Positions 24,599 to 33,420 of a stretch of DNA of 41,778 bases are shown one piece after another. A model generated the notes under the pieces. The model was not told the origin of the DNA and searched no databases. It saw nothing but the letters and a program-made list of their open reading frames with translations. The translations under genes and the position numbers were made by a program. Within the stretch, counting starts at the first letter, position 1, and each line of letters opens with the position of its first letter. Source of the stretch: an uncultured Actinomycetes bacterium (GTDB lineage Bacteria > Actinomycetota > Acidimicrobiia > Acidimicrobiales > RAAP-2); NCBI GenBank assembly GCA_903847955.1, contig CAINFA010000214.1, forward strand, positions 1-41,778. Direction: 5' to 3'.

Positions 24599-25810
24599 TC
24601 AGGCTGGCGTCCGCTCCTCCATCGCCCACGGCGAGTCACTGGCCGCCAACAGGTCGAGGAAGGGCTTCGGAGCCATGGCCTCGGCCCCGAGCACCCCCAC
24701 GCCTGACCACGCGCCACTCGCCAGGAGCTCGAGCGCCAGCACCGGGTTGATGGCGGTCTGCCACACCACCGCTTGGGCGCCGTAGTGCTCCATGCACCAG
24801 TCGTTGTCGGCCACGTGGTGGAGGTAGACCTGCCGAGGCGCGCCGTCCTTGGACGTCCCGGTCACGAGCAACCCCGCGCAGGTCTGGCCGTGCATCAGGT
24901 GGCCGATCTCAGCCGGGTCGGGAAGCGATGCGGCGACCACGTCTCGCGGTGAGACGGTGCCGCCGCGCACGGTGACGGGCTCCACCTTGTCGAGGCCCAG
25001 TTGGTGGAGGGTCTTGAGCACCGAGATGAAGGTGTCGCCCAACCCGAACTTGAAGGTCACTCGTCCTGCATCGACCCAGCGCGGCATGAGCACCACCTCT
25101 TCGTGCTCAACGTTGACGCACTCGACCGGGCCAATCCCACCAGGGAAGACGAAGACCTCAGGCTCAGAGAAGGGGGCCGTGGTGAACCAGCCCCGGTCCT
25201 TCTCGAAGATCACCGGCGGGTTCAGGCACTCTTCGATGGTGGTCCAAATCGAGAAGCTCGGGCAGAAGTCGTAGCCATCGACCACCAGGTTCGAGCCGTC
25301 TCGCACGCCGAGCTCAGTGATCTCACTGAACAGCTCGTCAGCGGCGTACCGGGCGAAGACGTCGGCCAACCCCGGCTCAACGCCCATCCCGACCAGCGCC
25401 AAGACGCCTGCGTCCTCGAAGTCCTTGGCCAGGGCGAACTGCTCATCGCCGAGCTTGACGCCACAGGTGGTGTAGGGATCGGTCGGGTGGGGCTGGGACA
25501 GCGACATCCCCATGTCGAGGTAGGTCACCTTCGCCGCGAGGCACGCCCGGAAGATGGGCATGACGAAGCGGGCGTCGACGGCGTTGAGTACGGCGTCGAA
25601 GTCCCCAGCAGCCAGCACGGCCGTGATCGCCGCTTCGTCGGAGGCATCGAGGCGCAGTGCGCTGAAGCCCGCACCCGCTGCCTTCGCAGCGCGCTCGGCT
25701 CGGGCCATGTCGTAGTCAGCCAGCACCACGGCCTCGAAACTCTGGCGGACCGCAGCGATCCGGGCGAACGCGGCGCCGACTCCACCTGCACCAATGACCA
25801 GTACCCGCAT
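24599..25810 (-). CDS. Saccharopine dehydrogenase-like NAD(P) oxidoreductase
   Basis: A 403-aa protein with an N-terminal Rossmann domain (VLVIGAGGVGAAFARIA; acidic ADYDMARAE after strand 2) and the saccharopine-dehydrogenase C-terminal fold (GMGVEPGLADVFARYA; PGGIGPVECVNVEHEEV). Family members include saccharopine and carboxynorspermidine dehydrogenases. The CGVKLGDE and substrate-pocket segments resemble the latter family, but the product cannot be chosen from sequence alone. The start ATG is preceded by GGAAAGG. It converges with the CPBP gene (20-nt gap) and stands alone on its strand, with a divergent pentapeptide-repeat gene upstream. Confidence 0.88.
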   Translation of the reverse strand: MRVLVIGAGGVGAAFARIAAVRQSFEAVVLADYDMARAERAAKAAGAGFSALRLDASDEAAITAVLAAGDFDAVLNAVDARFVMPIFRACLAAKVTYLDMGMSLSQPHPTDPYTTCGVKLGDEQFALAKDFEDAGVLALVGMGVEPGLADVFARYAADELFSEITELGVRDGSNLVVDGYDFCPSFSIWTTIEECLNPPVIFEKDRGWFTTAPFSEPEVFVFPGGIGPVECVNVEHEEVVLMPRWVDAGRVTFKFGLGDTFISVLKTLHQLGLDKVEPVTVRGGTVSPRDVVAASLPDPAEIGHLMHGQTCAGLLVTGTSKDGAPRQVYLHHVADNDWCMEHYGAQAVVWQTAINPVLALELLASGAWSGVGVLGAEAMAPKPFLDLLAASDSPWAMEERTPA

Positions 25811-25961
25811 CTGACGCCCTTTCCAGTGGCTCTCCTCGGCCGTCAGTGTACCGAGCGGGCTATCGGTTCCTTGGGCGCCTTCGACCTTGCCTCACCCCGA
25901 CCGCACCCCTACGCTGCTCGTGGATCCCTGTTCGCAGCGACCACAACGATCGAGGAGTCCC

Positions 25962-28900
25962 ATGCACAACGTTCCGACCAAGGTCAGGTCGCACCGGTCC
26001 GCCATCGCTGCGCTCACCATGAGCACCATCGCCGCCACGGTGACGGTTGGAGCACCAGGAATTGCGGGAGCCGCAGGTGTCAGGCCGGGCGCACCCCAGC
26101 ACGTGCGCGCCACGGTAACCCCCACCACCGCTACCGTGTCGTGGACGGCACCGGCCTCGAGCGGTTCGAAGCCCATCAGCAGCTACACCGTCACCGCGGT
26201 TCCCGGCAACGAGTCGTGCCAAACCTCCACCACCTCGTGCACCGTCGATGGCCTCGTGGCAGGAACCCGCTACATCCTCACCGTGGTTGCCACCAGTGCA
26301 GTGGGGACGAGCGCAACCTCGGCTCCCCTGAGCTGCACCCCGGGCACCACGGTCAACGGCGTCGTGCTCTACCCAGGCGCGAACCTGTCGGGCGCGAACC
26401 TGGCCGGCGCTGCGCTGACGGGGTTGAACCTGACCGGGGCCAACCTGACTGGTGCCGACCTCACCGGAGCCGACCTCGAGGGCGCCAGCTTGGCCAAGAC
26501 CAAGCTCACGGGAGCCAGCCTCGACGGAGCCAACCTGACCGGGGTGTCCTCGGGCAAGATTCTCGGAGCACCATCGAGTCTGCCCACGTCGTTCCACCTC
26601 GATGGTGGATACCTCATTGGGCCCAAGGCAGCACTCGAAGGTGCCGCCTTGGCAGGGCTCGACTTGGCGAGCACCAACCTGACCGGTACCGACCTCACCG
26701 GTGCCAACCTCACCGGCACGAACCTCCAAGGCGCTCGGCTCTCGGGCACCATCCTCTCGGGCGCCAACCTGACCGGAGCGGCTCTCGCACGCGTTGTTTC
26801 ATCGGGAATCGTCGGCGTCCCCTCGAGCCTGCCCGCGCAGTGGCTGCTGGTCGGTGGAGTCCTCGTCGGACCAGGCGCCAACCTCCAAGGTGTCAACCTC
26901 GCCGGGGCCGACCTGTCCAACCTCAACTTGACCTACGCCGACCTGCGCAATGCCAACCTCGAAGGTGCGGTCCTCATCAGGGTGAACCTGACCAGAGCAG
27001 ATCTCGAGGGTGCGGACCTCACCGGGGTGAGCTCGGGCGGCGACCTCGGCACGCCGAGCATGCTCCCGGCCTCCTTCGAGGTGGTTGGCGGCTACCTGCT
27101 TGGCCCTGGGGTGAACCTCAGCAACGCGAACCTCAGCGGGCTCGCCTTGACCGGTGCCGACCTCCAAGGCGCCAACATGGCCGGTGCCGCGCTCAGCGGC
27201 ACGGCACTGGCGGGGGTCAACCTCTCGGGCGTTCGCTCGGGGCAGATCACGACGACCCCGGCCTCGCTCCCCTCCCCATGGAGCCTCGTCGACGGCTACC
27301 TGCTTGGCCCAGGGGCCAACATCTCGGGCGCCAACCTGGCGGGCGCGAACCTGACCGGCGTCAGCTCAGGAAGCCTCGTGGGCACCCCGGCCTCACTGCC
27401 GATCGGCTACAGCGTGGTCGCTGGCTACCTCGTGGGACCCGGAGCCAACCTGGCGGGAGCTGCTCTGTCGCAAGCGAACCTGACTGGCGCGAACTTGACC
27501 GGCGCCAACGTGGCCGGAGCGGTCCTCGCTGGTGCCACCTTGACCGGTGCCAGCTCTGGGGGGATCACCGGCACGCCCGCCAGCCTCCCTGCGGGCTGGA
27601 GCCTGCTCGGTGGGTACCTCGTGGGTCCTGGTGCCAACCTGTCGGGCGCGAACCTGACCGGGCTGAACCTCGGCACCGCGAACCTGACGGGAGCCAGCCT
27701 GAACGGCGCCCAGCTCGGCGGAGCCAACTTCGGTAGCGCAACCCTCATCGGGGTGACCTCGGGGTCAGTGACCGGGGCCCCAACGGCGCTGCCAGCGAAC
27801 TGGAGCATCACCGACGGGTACCTCGTTGGACCCGGCGCCAACCTCACTGGGGCGAACCTGACCGGCGCAGACCTGGCAGGGGCCAACCTCGCCCAGGTGA
27901 CCTCGGGAGGGATCACCGGCAGTCCTGCGACACTCCCGGCCGGCTGGACGTTGCTCGGCGGCTACCTCGTCGGCCCCGGTGCCAACCTGTCGGGCGCCTC
28001 GCTCGTTGGCGCCAACTTCGACGGGCTCGACCTCACGGGAGCCAACCTCACGGGAGCCAACCTCGCCCGCAGCAGCTTCGAGGCCACGACGTTGACCGGC
28101 GCTAGCTTCACGGGGGCCACCTTGACCGGGGTGAGTTCAGGTTCGATCTCAGGCACCCCGGGCGCCGAGGCCGCCGGCTTCGCCGTGGTCAACGGGTACT
28201 TGGTTGGACCCGGTGCAGCACTGAGCAATGCCACCTTGGTCGGCGCCTCCCTCAGCGGCATCAACCTCACCGGCGCATCGCTGTTCAAGGCCAACTTGAC
28301 CGGGGCCAACTTGGCAGGCACCACCTTGACCGGCGCCACGCTGGCGGGTGCCACCTCGGGGTCCATCACCGGCACGCCCGCAGCACTGCCGGCGAACTAC
28401 CAGCTCGATGCCGGCTACCTCGTTGGACCCGGCGCCAACCTCACCGGGGCGCAGCTCACAGGCGCCAACCTCACTGGGGCTGACTTCCAAGGCTCGAGTA
28501 TCAACGGAGCGCAGTTCGCCGGAGCAACCTTGACTGGGGTCACGAGCGGCCTCGTGAGCGGAACGCCAGCCAACCTCCCCGCTTCGTGGAGTCTCATCGG
28601 CGGGTACCTCCTTGGCCCCGGCGCGGCGTTGCATCGAGCCAACCTCTCCTACATCAACCTCACGGGCCTCAACCTCTCAGGTGCAGATCTCAGCAACGCG
28701 GACCTCTCCTCCAGCACCCTCACCGGAACCAGGCTCGATGGCGCCAACCTGGCAGGCGTCACCAGCGTCGGCATAACCGGGATCCCCACCTCACTCCCGA
28801 ACAACTTCGAGGTGACCGCGGGGTACCTCGTTGGGCCTGGGGTGAACCTGAGCGGGGCAGCCTTGGGAGGCGCCAACTTAACCGGCGCGGACCTCGCAGG

Positions 28901-30209
28901 GGCAGTGCTCACGGGGGCGAGCCTGGCAGGGACCGTCTTGTCGGGGGCGTCGCTCAGCGGAACCCGAAGCGGCGGCGTCACAGGCACCCCGGCGTCGCTA
29001 CCGACCAACTTCATCCTCGCTGCTGGGTACCTCGTCGGGCCGAGCGCCAACCTCATTGGCGCAGCCTTGGGAGGCGCCAACTTGACCGGCGCGAACATCA
29101 GCTCGGCACAGGTGTCTGGGGCGGTCTTCGCGGGAGCAACGGTGACCGGACTTCGATCTGGACACCTCAACGGCACCCCGACCTCCCTCCCGACCTCCTG
29201 CAAGTTGTCGAGTGGGTTCCTGCTGTGCCCCGGGGTGGACCTCTCGAACTCCACCTTGACCGGGGTGCAGCTCAGCGGGGCCAACCTGGCGGGCGCAAAC
29301 TTCACCGGTGCCACCATCACCGGAGCCTCGCTCGCTGGAACCGCGCTCGCAGGAGCGAACCTCACCAACATCACCTCTGGCGGGCTCAGCGGCACCCCCT
29401 CCTCACTGCCCACCAACTTCACCTTGGGAGGCGGCTACCTCCTCGGACCCGCCGTCAAACTCGCCGGTGCCCGGCTGACGGGATCGGTGCTCATCGGGGC
29501 CAACCTGACGGGGGCGAACCTCAAGGGAGCGAACCTCGCCGGTGCCTCCCTCCAGAAGGTGGTCTTGACCGGTTCGTTGCTCACTGGGGTCACCTCGGGA
29601 GGGATCACCGGTGTACCTGCGGCGCTCCCCGCCGGCTTCCAGCTCACCGGTGGCTACCTCATTGGCCCCGAGGTGGACCTCTCGGGTGCCAACCTGACGG
29701 GATTGAACCTCACCGGGGCGAACCTTCGAGGGGCGATCCTCACCGGGGCGAACCTCGCCAAGGTCACCTTGACCGGTGCCACCTTGACCCAGGTGACCTC
29801 AGGGGGTGTCTCGGGGAACGTCGGCTCCCTGCCGACCAGCTGGTTGCTCGTTGGCGGCTACCTCGTGGGCCCCGGTGCGAACCTCACCGGTGCGAACGTG
29901 ACAGGGCTGAACCTGGCCAGCGCCGACGTGCATGGGGTCAGCTCCGGCGGTCTCGTTGGCACCCCGGCCAGCCTTCCCACCGGCACCACCATTGTCAACG
30001 GCTACTTCGTCGGCATCGATGCCTACCTCGTCAACGCGGTGCTCGTGGGTGCGAACCTTCGAGGCCTGAACCTGACGGGGGCGAACCTCACCGGGGCCGA
30101 CCTCACCGGGGCGACGGTGACGGGGGTGACCTGGACCGGTGCCACCTGTCCCGATGGCACCACAGCTGCAGTCGATGGCGGCACCTGCGCCAACAACCTC
30201 AGCCACTGA
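25962..30209 (+). CDS. Giant secreted pentapeptide-repeat protein with FN3 domain
   Basis: A 1,415-aa exported protein. A basic N-terminus and hydrophobic stretch end near GIAGAAG (signal peptide). One fibronectin type III domain follows (about residues 45-125; APQHVRATV, SYTVTAVPG). The remainder is built of 19 blocks of A(D/N)LxG pentapeptides, typical of a right-handed quadrilateral beta-helix. They are separated by 18 copies of a 30-35-residue linker: TSGxxxGTPxxLPxxW followed by GYLVGPGANL. It ends with a Cys pair (CPDGT, GGTC). The role is unknown; a surface scaffold or adhesin is possible. The start ATG has CGAGGAG upstream. The base composition of the repeats makes other frames look open, but those are shadows. 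Confidence 0.88.
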   Translation: MHNVPTKVRSHRSAIAALTMSTIAATVTVGAPGIAGAAGVRPGAPQHVRATVTPTTATVSWTAPASSGSKPISSYTVTAVPGNESCQTSTTSCTVDGLVAGTRYILTVVATSAVGTSATSAPLSCTPGTTVNGVVLYPGANLSGANLAGAALTGLNLTGANLTGADLTGADLEGASLAKTKLTGASLDGANLTGVSSGKILGAPSSLPTSFHLDGGYLIGPKAALEGAALAGLDLASTNLTGTDLTGANLTGTNLQGARLSGTILSGANLTGAALARVVSSGIVGVPSSLPAQWLLVGGVLVGPGANLQGVNLAGADLSNLNLTYADLRNANLEGAVLIRVNLTRADLEGADLTGVSSGGDLGTPSMLPASFEVVGGYLLGPGVNLSNANLSGLALTGADLQGANMAGAALSGTALAGVNLSGVRSGQITTTPASLPSPWSLVDGYLLGPGANISGANLAGANLTGVSSGSLVGTPASLPIGYSVVAGYLVGPGANLAGAALSQANLTGANLTGANVAGAVLAGATLTGASSGGITGTPASLPAGWSLLGGYLVGPGANLSGANLTGLNLGTANLTGASLNGAQLGGANFGSATLIGVTSGSVTGAPTALPANWSITDGYLVGPGANLTGANLTGADLAGANLAQVTSGGITGSPATLPAGWTLLGGYLVGPGANLSGASLVGANFDGLDLTGANLTGANLARSSFEATTLTGASFTGATLTGVSSGSISGTPGAEAAGFAVVNGYLVGPGAALSNATLVGASLSGINLTGASLFKANLTGANLAGTTLTGATLAGATSGSITGTPAALPANYQLDAGYLVGPGANLTGAQLTGANLTGADFQGSSINGAQFAGATLTGVTSGLVSGTPANLPASWSLIGGYLLGPGAALHRANLSYINLTGLNLSGADLSNADLSSSTLTGTRLDGANLAGVTSVGITGIPTSLPNNFEVTAGYLVGPGVNLSGAALGGANLTGADLAGAVLTGASLAGTVLSGASLSGTRSGGVTGTPASLPTNFILAAGYLVGPSANLIGAALGGANLTGANISSAQVSGAVFAGATVTGLRSGHLNGTPTSLPTSCKLSSGFLLCPGVDLSNSTLTGVQLSGANLAGANFTGATITGASLAGTALAGANLTNITSGGLSGTPSSLPTNFTLGGGYLLGPAVKLAGARLTGSVLIGANLTGANLKGANLAGASLQKVVLTGSLLTGVTSGGITGVPAALPAGFQLTGGYLIGPEVDLSGANLTGLNLTGANLRGAILTGANLAKVTLTGATLTQVTSGGVSGNVGSLPTSWLLVGGYLVGPGANLTGANVTGLNLASADVHGVSSGGLVGTPASLPTGTTIVNGYFVGIDAYLVNAVLVGANLRGLNLTGANLTGADLTGATVTGVTWTGATCPDGTTAAVDGGTCANNLSH
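26370..30160 (+). repeat. Composite coding repeat: 19 pentapeptide blocks, 18 linkers
   Basis: Within the giant gene a unit of roughly 140-290 nt recurs. Each has a variable number of 15-nt pentapeptide codon sets and one linker with the landmarks SGxxxGTP, LPxxW and GYLVGPG. Block length varies, but linker length is nearly constant. Adjacent units are diverged, so the array is not a recent tandem expansion. Confidence 0.85.
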
Positions 30210-30216
30210 GCTCGAC

Positions 30217-31326
30217 TCAGCCCGGCCGCGTCGTCGTGGTGGTGGTGGAAGTGGTGGACGTGGTCGTCGTGGTCGGAGGGCGCTCAATGAAACTTCCGCC
30301 AGAGATGGTCCATCCCGTCGGCAGTACCCGCGGGGTGCCGAGGAGACCAGAGGAGTGCGTGTCGGTCAGATCGGCCCCGGCGAAGCTGGTGCCGCTGACG
30401 ATGTCGTTGGTGAAGGTTGCTCCACTGCAGCTGGCCTCATCGAGGTTCGCGCCTGAGAGGTCGACGTCCACCACGTGCGATCCGGTGAAGATCGCACCCA
30501 CGAGGTAGCTGCCGGCGAGGTCGACCCCTGCGAGGTTGACCCGCTCGAGGTGGGCGTCGCCGAGCACCGCAGAGGGGCCCAGCAGGTAGCCCGAGATGAG
30601 GTGCCACGACGCCGGCACTCCCACCGGCACTCCCTTCAAACCTCCCGAGATGATGCCCTTCAAGGTGGTCCCGGTCAGGTTGGTGCCCGCCAAGAGGTCG
30701 TTGGCCATGCTGGCGCCAGCGAGGTCGGCACCGGTCAGGTTGGCGCCAGCGAGGTTGTGGTTCCACAGCAGGACCCGGGCCAGGTTGGCGTGGGTCAGGT
30801 CCACCTTCGGGCCTACGAGGTAGCCACGGACCAACCCAACCAATCGGGGCTCGCTCGCAGGGAGGCCTCGAAGCCCCCCGGTGCGGATTCCCGGCACGCT
30901 GGCTCCGAGGAGGTGGGCGCCAGCGATGTTGGCACCGGTCAAGGTGGCGTTGGCGAAGTTGGCACCACTCGCCGTTGCAGCTACGAGGGAGGCTCCTCGC
31001 ACCATGGCACCGACCAACTGGGCTCCATCGAGGTTGGCCCGGTCGAGGTTGGCACCCGCTAACCGGGCGCGGTCGAGGTTGGCACCCTCGAGGTTGGTTC
31101 GGGCCATGTTCGCACCAACCAGGTTGGCGCCGGCCAGGTTCCGATGCGCGAGGTTGCACCCTGCCAAGTTCGCTCTCGGACCGACGAGGCAGCGGGGCCC
31201 GTGGTGGGTCACCGGAGCGTGGGTGGCGGCCGGGTGCCCGGTCGCAGCGCCGGCCAGGGCAGGAGCGTTGAGCACGGCCAGAGCCATCGCACCGGCTAGG
31301 ACTGCCTTGGACCTCGCTCGCACCAT
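30217..31326 (-). CDS. Secreted pentapeptide-repeat protein with Thr-rich tail
   Basis: A 369-aa exported relative of the giant neighbour. Signal peptide MVRARSKAVLAGAMALAV ends near LAGAAT. Pentapeptide blocks (NLAGANL, NLDRANL and similar) run from about residue 35 to 345, interrupted by three copies of the same linker type seen in the neighbour (GGLRGLP, GGLKGVP, SGLLGTP, with GYLVGP or GYLLGP in two). The last 20 residues are almost only Thr/Ser, a possible cell-wall spacer or glycosylation tail. ATG 31326 has GGGAGG upstream and begins the signal peptide; the longer frame upstream does not. Its stop lies 7 nt from the convergent giant gene stop. Confidence 0.88.
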   Translation of the reverse strand: MVRARSKAVLAGAMALAVLNAPALAGAATGHPAATHAPVTHHGPRCLVGPRANLAGCNLAHRNLAGANLVGANMARTNLEGANLDRARLAGANLDRANLDGAQLVGAMVRGASLVAATASGANFANATLTGANIAGAHLLGASVPGIRTGGLRGLPASEPRLVGLVRGYLVGPKVDLTHANLARVLLWNHNLAGANLTGADLAGASMANDLLAGTNLTGTTLKGIISGGLKGVPVGVPASWHLISGYLLGPSAVLGDAHLERVNLAGVDLAGSYLVGAIFTGSHVVDVDLSGANLDEASCSGATFTNDIVSGTSFAGADLTDTHSSGLLGTPRVLPTGWTISGGSFIERPPTTTTTSTTSTTTTTTRPG

Positions 31327-31408
31327 TGCCTCCCTCTGGCGTCTCACCCTAGGAGCGGCTCGGCCGCTGGACCACGCGCCGGCTGAGGTTCGCTCAGCCA
31401 ACCACGGC

Positions 31409-31870
31409 TCAGAGCTGGTCCTTGACCTCGTCCATGAGCGAGAACATCTTGATGACGTCCCGATCGCGGTCGTAGGTCACGAGTTGGGCAGCCTCCTCGA
31501 CGGTGACCCAACGCAACTCCGCCACCTCTTCGTTGGCGACGAACTCGCCAGAGTCCACCTGCATGAGCCAGTAAGCCACCACCTTGGGGCGGTCCTTGCG
31601 GTCGATGTAGGTGATGAAGCCGACGTAGCTCCCCCGGTGGCAGTGAAAGCCTGTCTCCTCGAAGACTTCACGCTCAGAGGCCTCCTCGAAGCTCTCACCG
31701 GGCTCGAGCTTGCCCTTGGGGAAGGACCAGTCCTCACGGTGGGGTCGGTAGCAGACGGCGAGCTCGACTCGCCCAGCTGGACCGATCCGCCAGATCAGCC
31801 CGCCGGCTGCCCAGATCGAGATCCCATCCGCCAGGCAAGGATCGAAGGTGACGTGCTGGGTCGAGGCCAT
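31409..31870 (-). CDS. Nudix hydrolase, MutT1-like
   Basis: A 153-aa Nudix pyrophosphohydrolase. The Nudix box is complete (GKLEPGESFEEAS, REVFEETGF), preceded by AAGGLIWR and YRPHREDWSFPKG, which resembles the N-terminal domain of mycobacterial MutT1 or diadenosine-polyphosphate hydrolases. The C-terminal phosphatase domain of MutT1 is absent. It probably cleaves nucleoside diphosphate derivatives in the cytoplasm. ATG 31870 is preferred over upstream starts because the conserved fold begins about 18 residues later and TACCTT lies 7 nt before it, fitting a leaderless mRNA. It is separated by 82 nt from the pentapeptide gene upstream of whose start it ends. Confidence 0.88.
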   Translation of the reverse strand: MASTQHVTFDPCLADGISIWAAGGLIWRIGPAGRVELAVCYRPHREDWSFPKGKLEPGESFEEASEREVFEETGFHCHRGSYVGFITYIDRKDRPKVVAYWLMQVDSGEFVANEEVAELRWVTVEEAAQLVTYDRDRDVIKMFSLMDEVKDQL

Positions 31871-31877
31871 GTGCCAC

Positions 31878-31883
31878 AAGGTA
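31878..31883 (-). promoter_or_regulatory. Leaderless-type -10 element of the Nudix gene (TACCTT)
   Basis: On the minus strand TACCTT is followed by 7 nt and the ATG at 31870. No ribosome binding site is present. Confidence 0.4.
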
Positions 31884-32093
31884 CCGAGCACCGCACCAGG
31901 GGTGGCGGACTCTCTTCCTGGCCCGAAGATCATCAGCGTTTCCCACCTGCTCGACGTGGGCACTCGGGTGCTCGACGCAGCGAGCAACGGGATCCTGTCA
32001 CCTGTTGCACCCCACCGGTCATGCTCACCAGATCCTCGCGGTCGACTCAGCAAGCAACCTAGTAGCCCCACCGCAGCCGGCTGAACGGCTCCC

Positions 32094-32099
32094 TATGAT
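32094..32099 (+). promoter_or_regulatory. Leaderless-type -10 element of the TauE/SafE gene (TATGAT)
   Basis: TATGAT is close to the -10 consensus. It is followed by 6 nt and ATG 32106. This is one of the clearest leaderless arrangements in the window. Confidence 0.55.
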
Positions 32100-32105
32100 C
32101 CACAG

Positions 32106-32891
32106 ATGCACCCCGGGAGCATCGCCACCACGTCGATCGGGGGATGGACCGGGGTGCTCGTCCTCGTGGCGGGGTTCGGCGCGGGGCTCTTCAACGGTGT
32201 CGCCGGTGGGGGCACCATGCTGACGTTCCCCACCTTGCTGGCCCTGGGAATCCCGGCGCTGACCGCCAACATGTCCTCCACCATCGGCATCGTGCCCGGC
32301 TACCTCACCTCGGTGGCGGGGTTCGGGCCGCACCTCAGCGCCCGCAAGGCAGAGCTCACGCGGCTCGCCTCGGCTGCACTCGGGGGTGGTGTACTCGGTT
32401 CAGCGCTGCTGCTGACGACGAGCGCGGCCACCTTCAAGGTGGTGGTGCCGTACCTCGTGGGAGCGGCCACCGTGCTGTTCGCCGTCCAGCCCCTGGTCGT
32501 GGCGCAGTTGGCCCGACGAGACCAGCACCGTGCCCGACCGGTGGCCATGTGGTGTGGCACCTTCGTGGCCTCCCTCTACGGCGGCTACTTCGGTGCCGGG
32601 ATGGGCATCGTGCTGCTCGTGGTCTTCGGGTTCACCTCCACGCTGTCGTTGCTCGAGAGCTCGGGGCTTCGGTCCGTGGTGTCAATTGCGGTGAACGCCC
32701 TGGCGGCGGGCATCTTCTTGCTGCACGGCTCGATCGATGCCGCGGCGGTGGCGTGGCTCCTCCCCGGCAGCCTGCTCGGCGGCTGGGTCGGCGCCAAGGT
32801 GGCCACTCGGCTCCCGGCTCGCTGGCTTCGAGTGGTGGTGGTGGTGGTCGGCATCACCACGGTGGCGCTCCTCTCGACGGGGACGACCTAA
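32106..32891 (+). CDS. TauE/SafE-family membrane transporter
   Basis: A 261-aa integral membrane protein with about 8 hydrophobic helices in two similar halves. The first half carries GFGAGLFNGVAGGGTMLTFP and the second YGGYFGAGMGIVLL, which are the glycine-rich signature helices of the TauE/SafE (DUF81) family. Members export sulfite, sulfoacetate or other small anions; the substrate here cannot be named. Between the halves lies a short basic loop (RRDQHRAR). The next gene, a DUF4395 membrane protein, starts 28 nt downstream on the same strand, but appears to have its own promoter. Confidence 0.9.
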   Translation: MHPGSIATTSIGGWTGVLVLVAGFGAGLFNGVAGGGTMLTFPTLLALGIPALTANMSSTIGIVPGYLTSVAGFGPHLSARKAELTRLASAALGGGVLGSALLLTTSAATFKVVVPYLVGAATVLFAVQPLVVAQLARRDQHRARPVAMWCGTFVASLYGGYFGAGMGIVLLVVFGFTSTLSLLESSGLRSVVSIAVNALAAGIFLLHGSIDAAAVAWLLPGSLLGGWVGAKVATRLPARWLRVVVVVVGITTVALLSTGTT

Positions 32892-32907
32892 AAGCCGACA
32901 CATTCGC

Positions 32908-32913
32908 TAAGGT
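32908..32913 (+). promoter_or_regulatory. Leaderless-type -10 element of the DUF4395 gene (TAAGGT)
   Basis: TAAGGT is followed by 6 nt and ATG 32920. TAAGG could alternatively be read as a weak ribosome binding site. Confidence 0.4.
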
Positions 32914-32919
32914 TTGTGC

Positions 32920-33420
32920 ATGGCGAAGACCTTCAGCTTCCCGAACCCCGTTGATGAGCACGCCGCTCGTACCGTCGCCACCGGCGTGGTGGTCTTGGCC
33001 GTCCTCACGCTCGCGACGGGCTGGGCTGCGCTGTCCATCGTGCTGATGGCCGGCTTCTGGGCTCGGGTGCTGACGGGGCCCACCTTGTCCCCCCTCGGCC
33101 AGTTGGCAACCAAGGTGGTCGCCCCCCGGTTCGCCCAGCCCGTGCTGACCGCAGGTCCACCCAAGCGCTTCGCGCAGGGCATCGGCGCAGCGCTGTCGAG
33201 CGCGTGTGTGGTGGTGTGGCTCACGACCTCGTGGTCGGTGGCCCAGTGGGTGCTCGTGCCGCTCATCGTGGCGGCATCGCTCGAAGCATTCGCGGGCTTC
33301 TGCCTCGGCTGCTACGTCTTCTCCAAGCTGATGGTCCTTGGGGTTATCCCCGAATCGACCTGCCTCGAGTGCGCAGAGATCAGCCGCCGCCACCCCGAGC
33401 TCAAAGCAGCGCGCCCCTAG
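32920..33420 (+). CDS. DUF4395 family membrane protein
   Basis: A 166-aa protein with four hydrophobic helices (about residues 18-45, 72-88 weaker, 96-115 and 118-135). The SFPNPVDEHAAR N-terminus, FWARVLTGPTLSPLG and GFCLGCYVFSKL are hallmarks of DUF4395, a small actinobacterial/cyanobacterial membrane family often near thioredoxin or sulfurtransferase genes. The Cys pairs in FCLGC and CLEC near the C-terminus could be redox active or bind metal. Function is unknown. The preceding TauE/SafE anion transporter fits a sulfur-related setting, by inference. Its TAG overlaps the stop of the convergent CHAP gene (CTAG at 33417-33420). Confidence 0.85.
   Translation: MAKTFSFPNPVDEHAARTVATGVVVLAVLTLATGWAALSIVLMAGFWARVLTGPTLSPLGQLATKVVAPRFAQPVLTAGPPKRFAQGIGAALSSACVVVWLTTSWSVAQWVLVPLIVAASLEAFAGFCLGCYVFSKLMVLGVIPESTCLECAEISRRHPELKAARP

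Noticed and set aside
25001-27736. Long open frame across the dehydrogenase and the pentapeptide gene
   Set aside because: It is antisense to a clear dehydrogenase and then a shifted frame of the repeat gene, giving Arg/Gln-rich low-complexity peptide.
26370-30160. Possible CRISPR array suggested by regular repetition
   Set aside because: The repeats are in-frame protein repeats of diverged sequence and variable length, with no identical direct repeats or unique spacers and no cas genes.
28586-30508. 640-codon frame inside the pentapeptide repeats
   Set aside because: A repeated 15-nt coding unit keeps alternative frames open; the translation has no recognisable domain.
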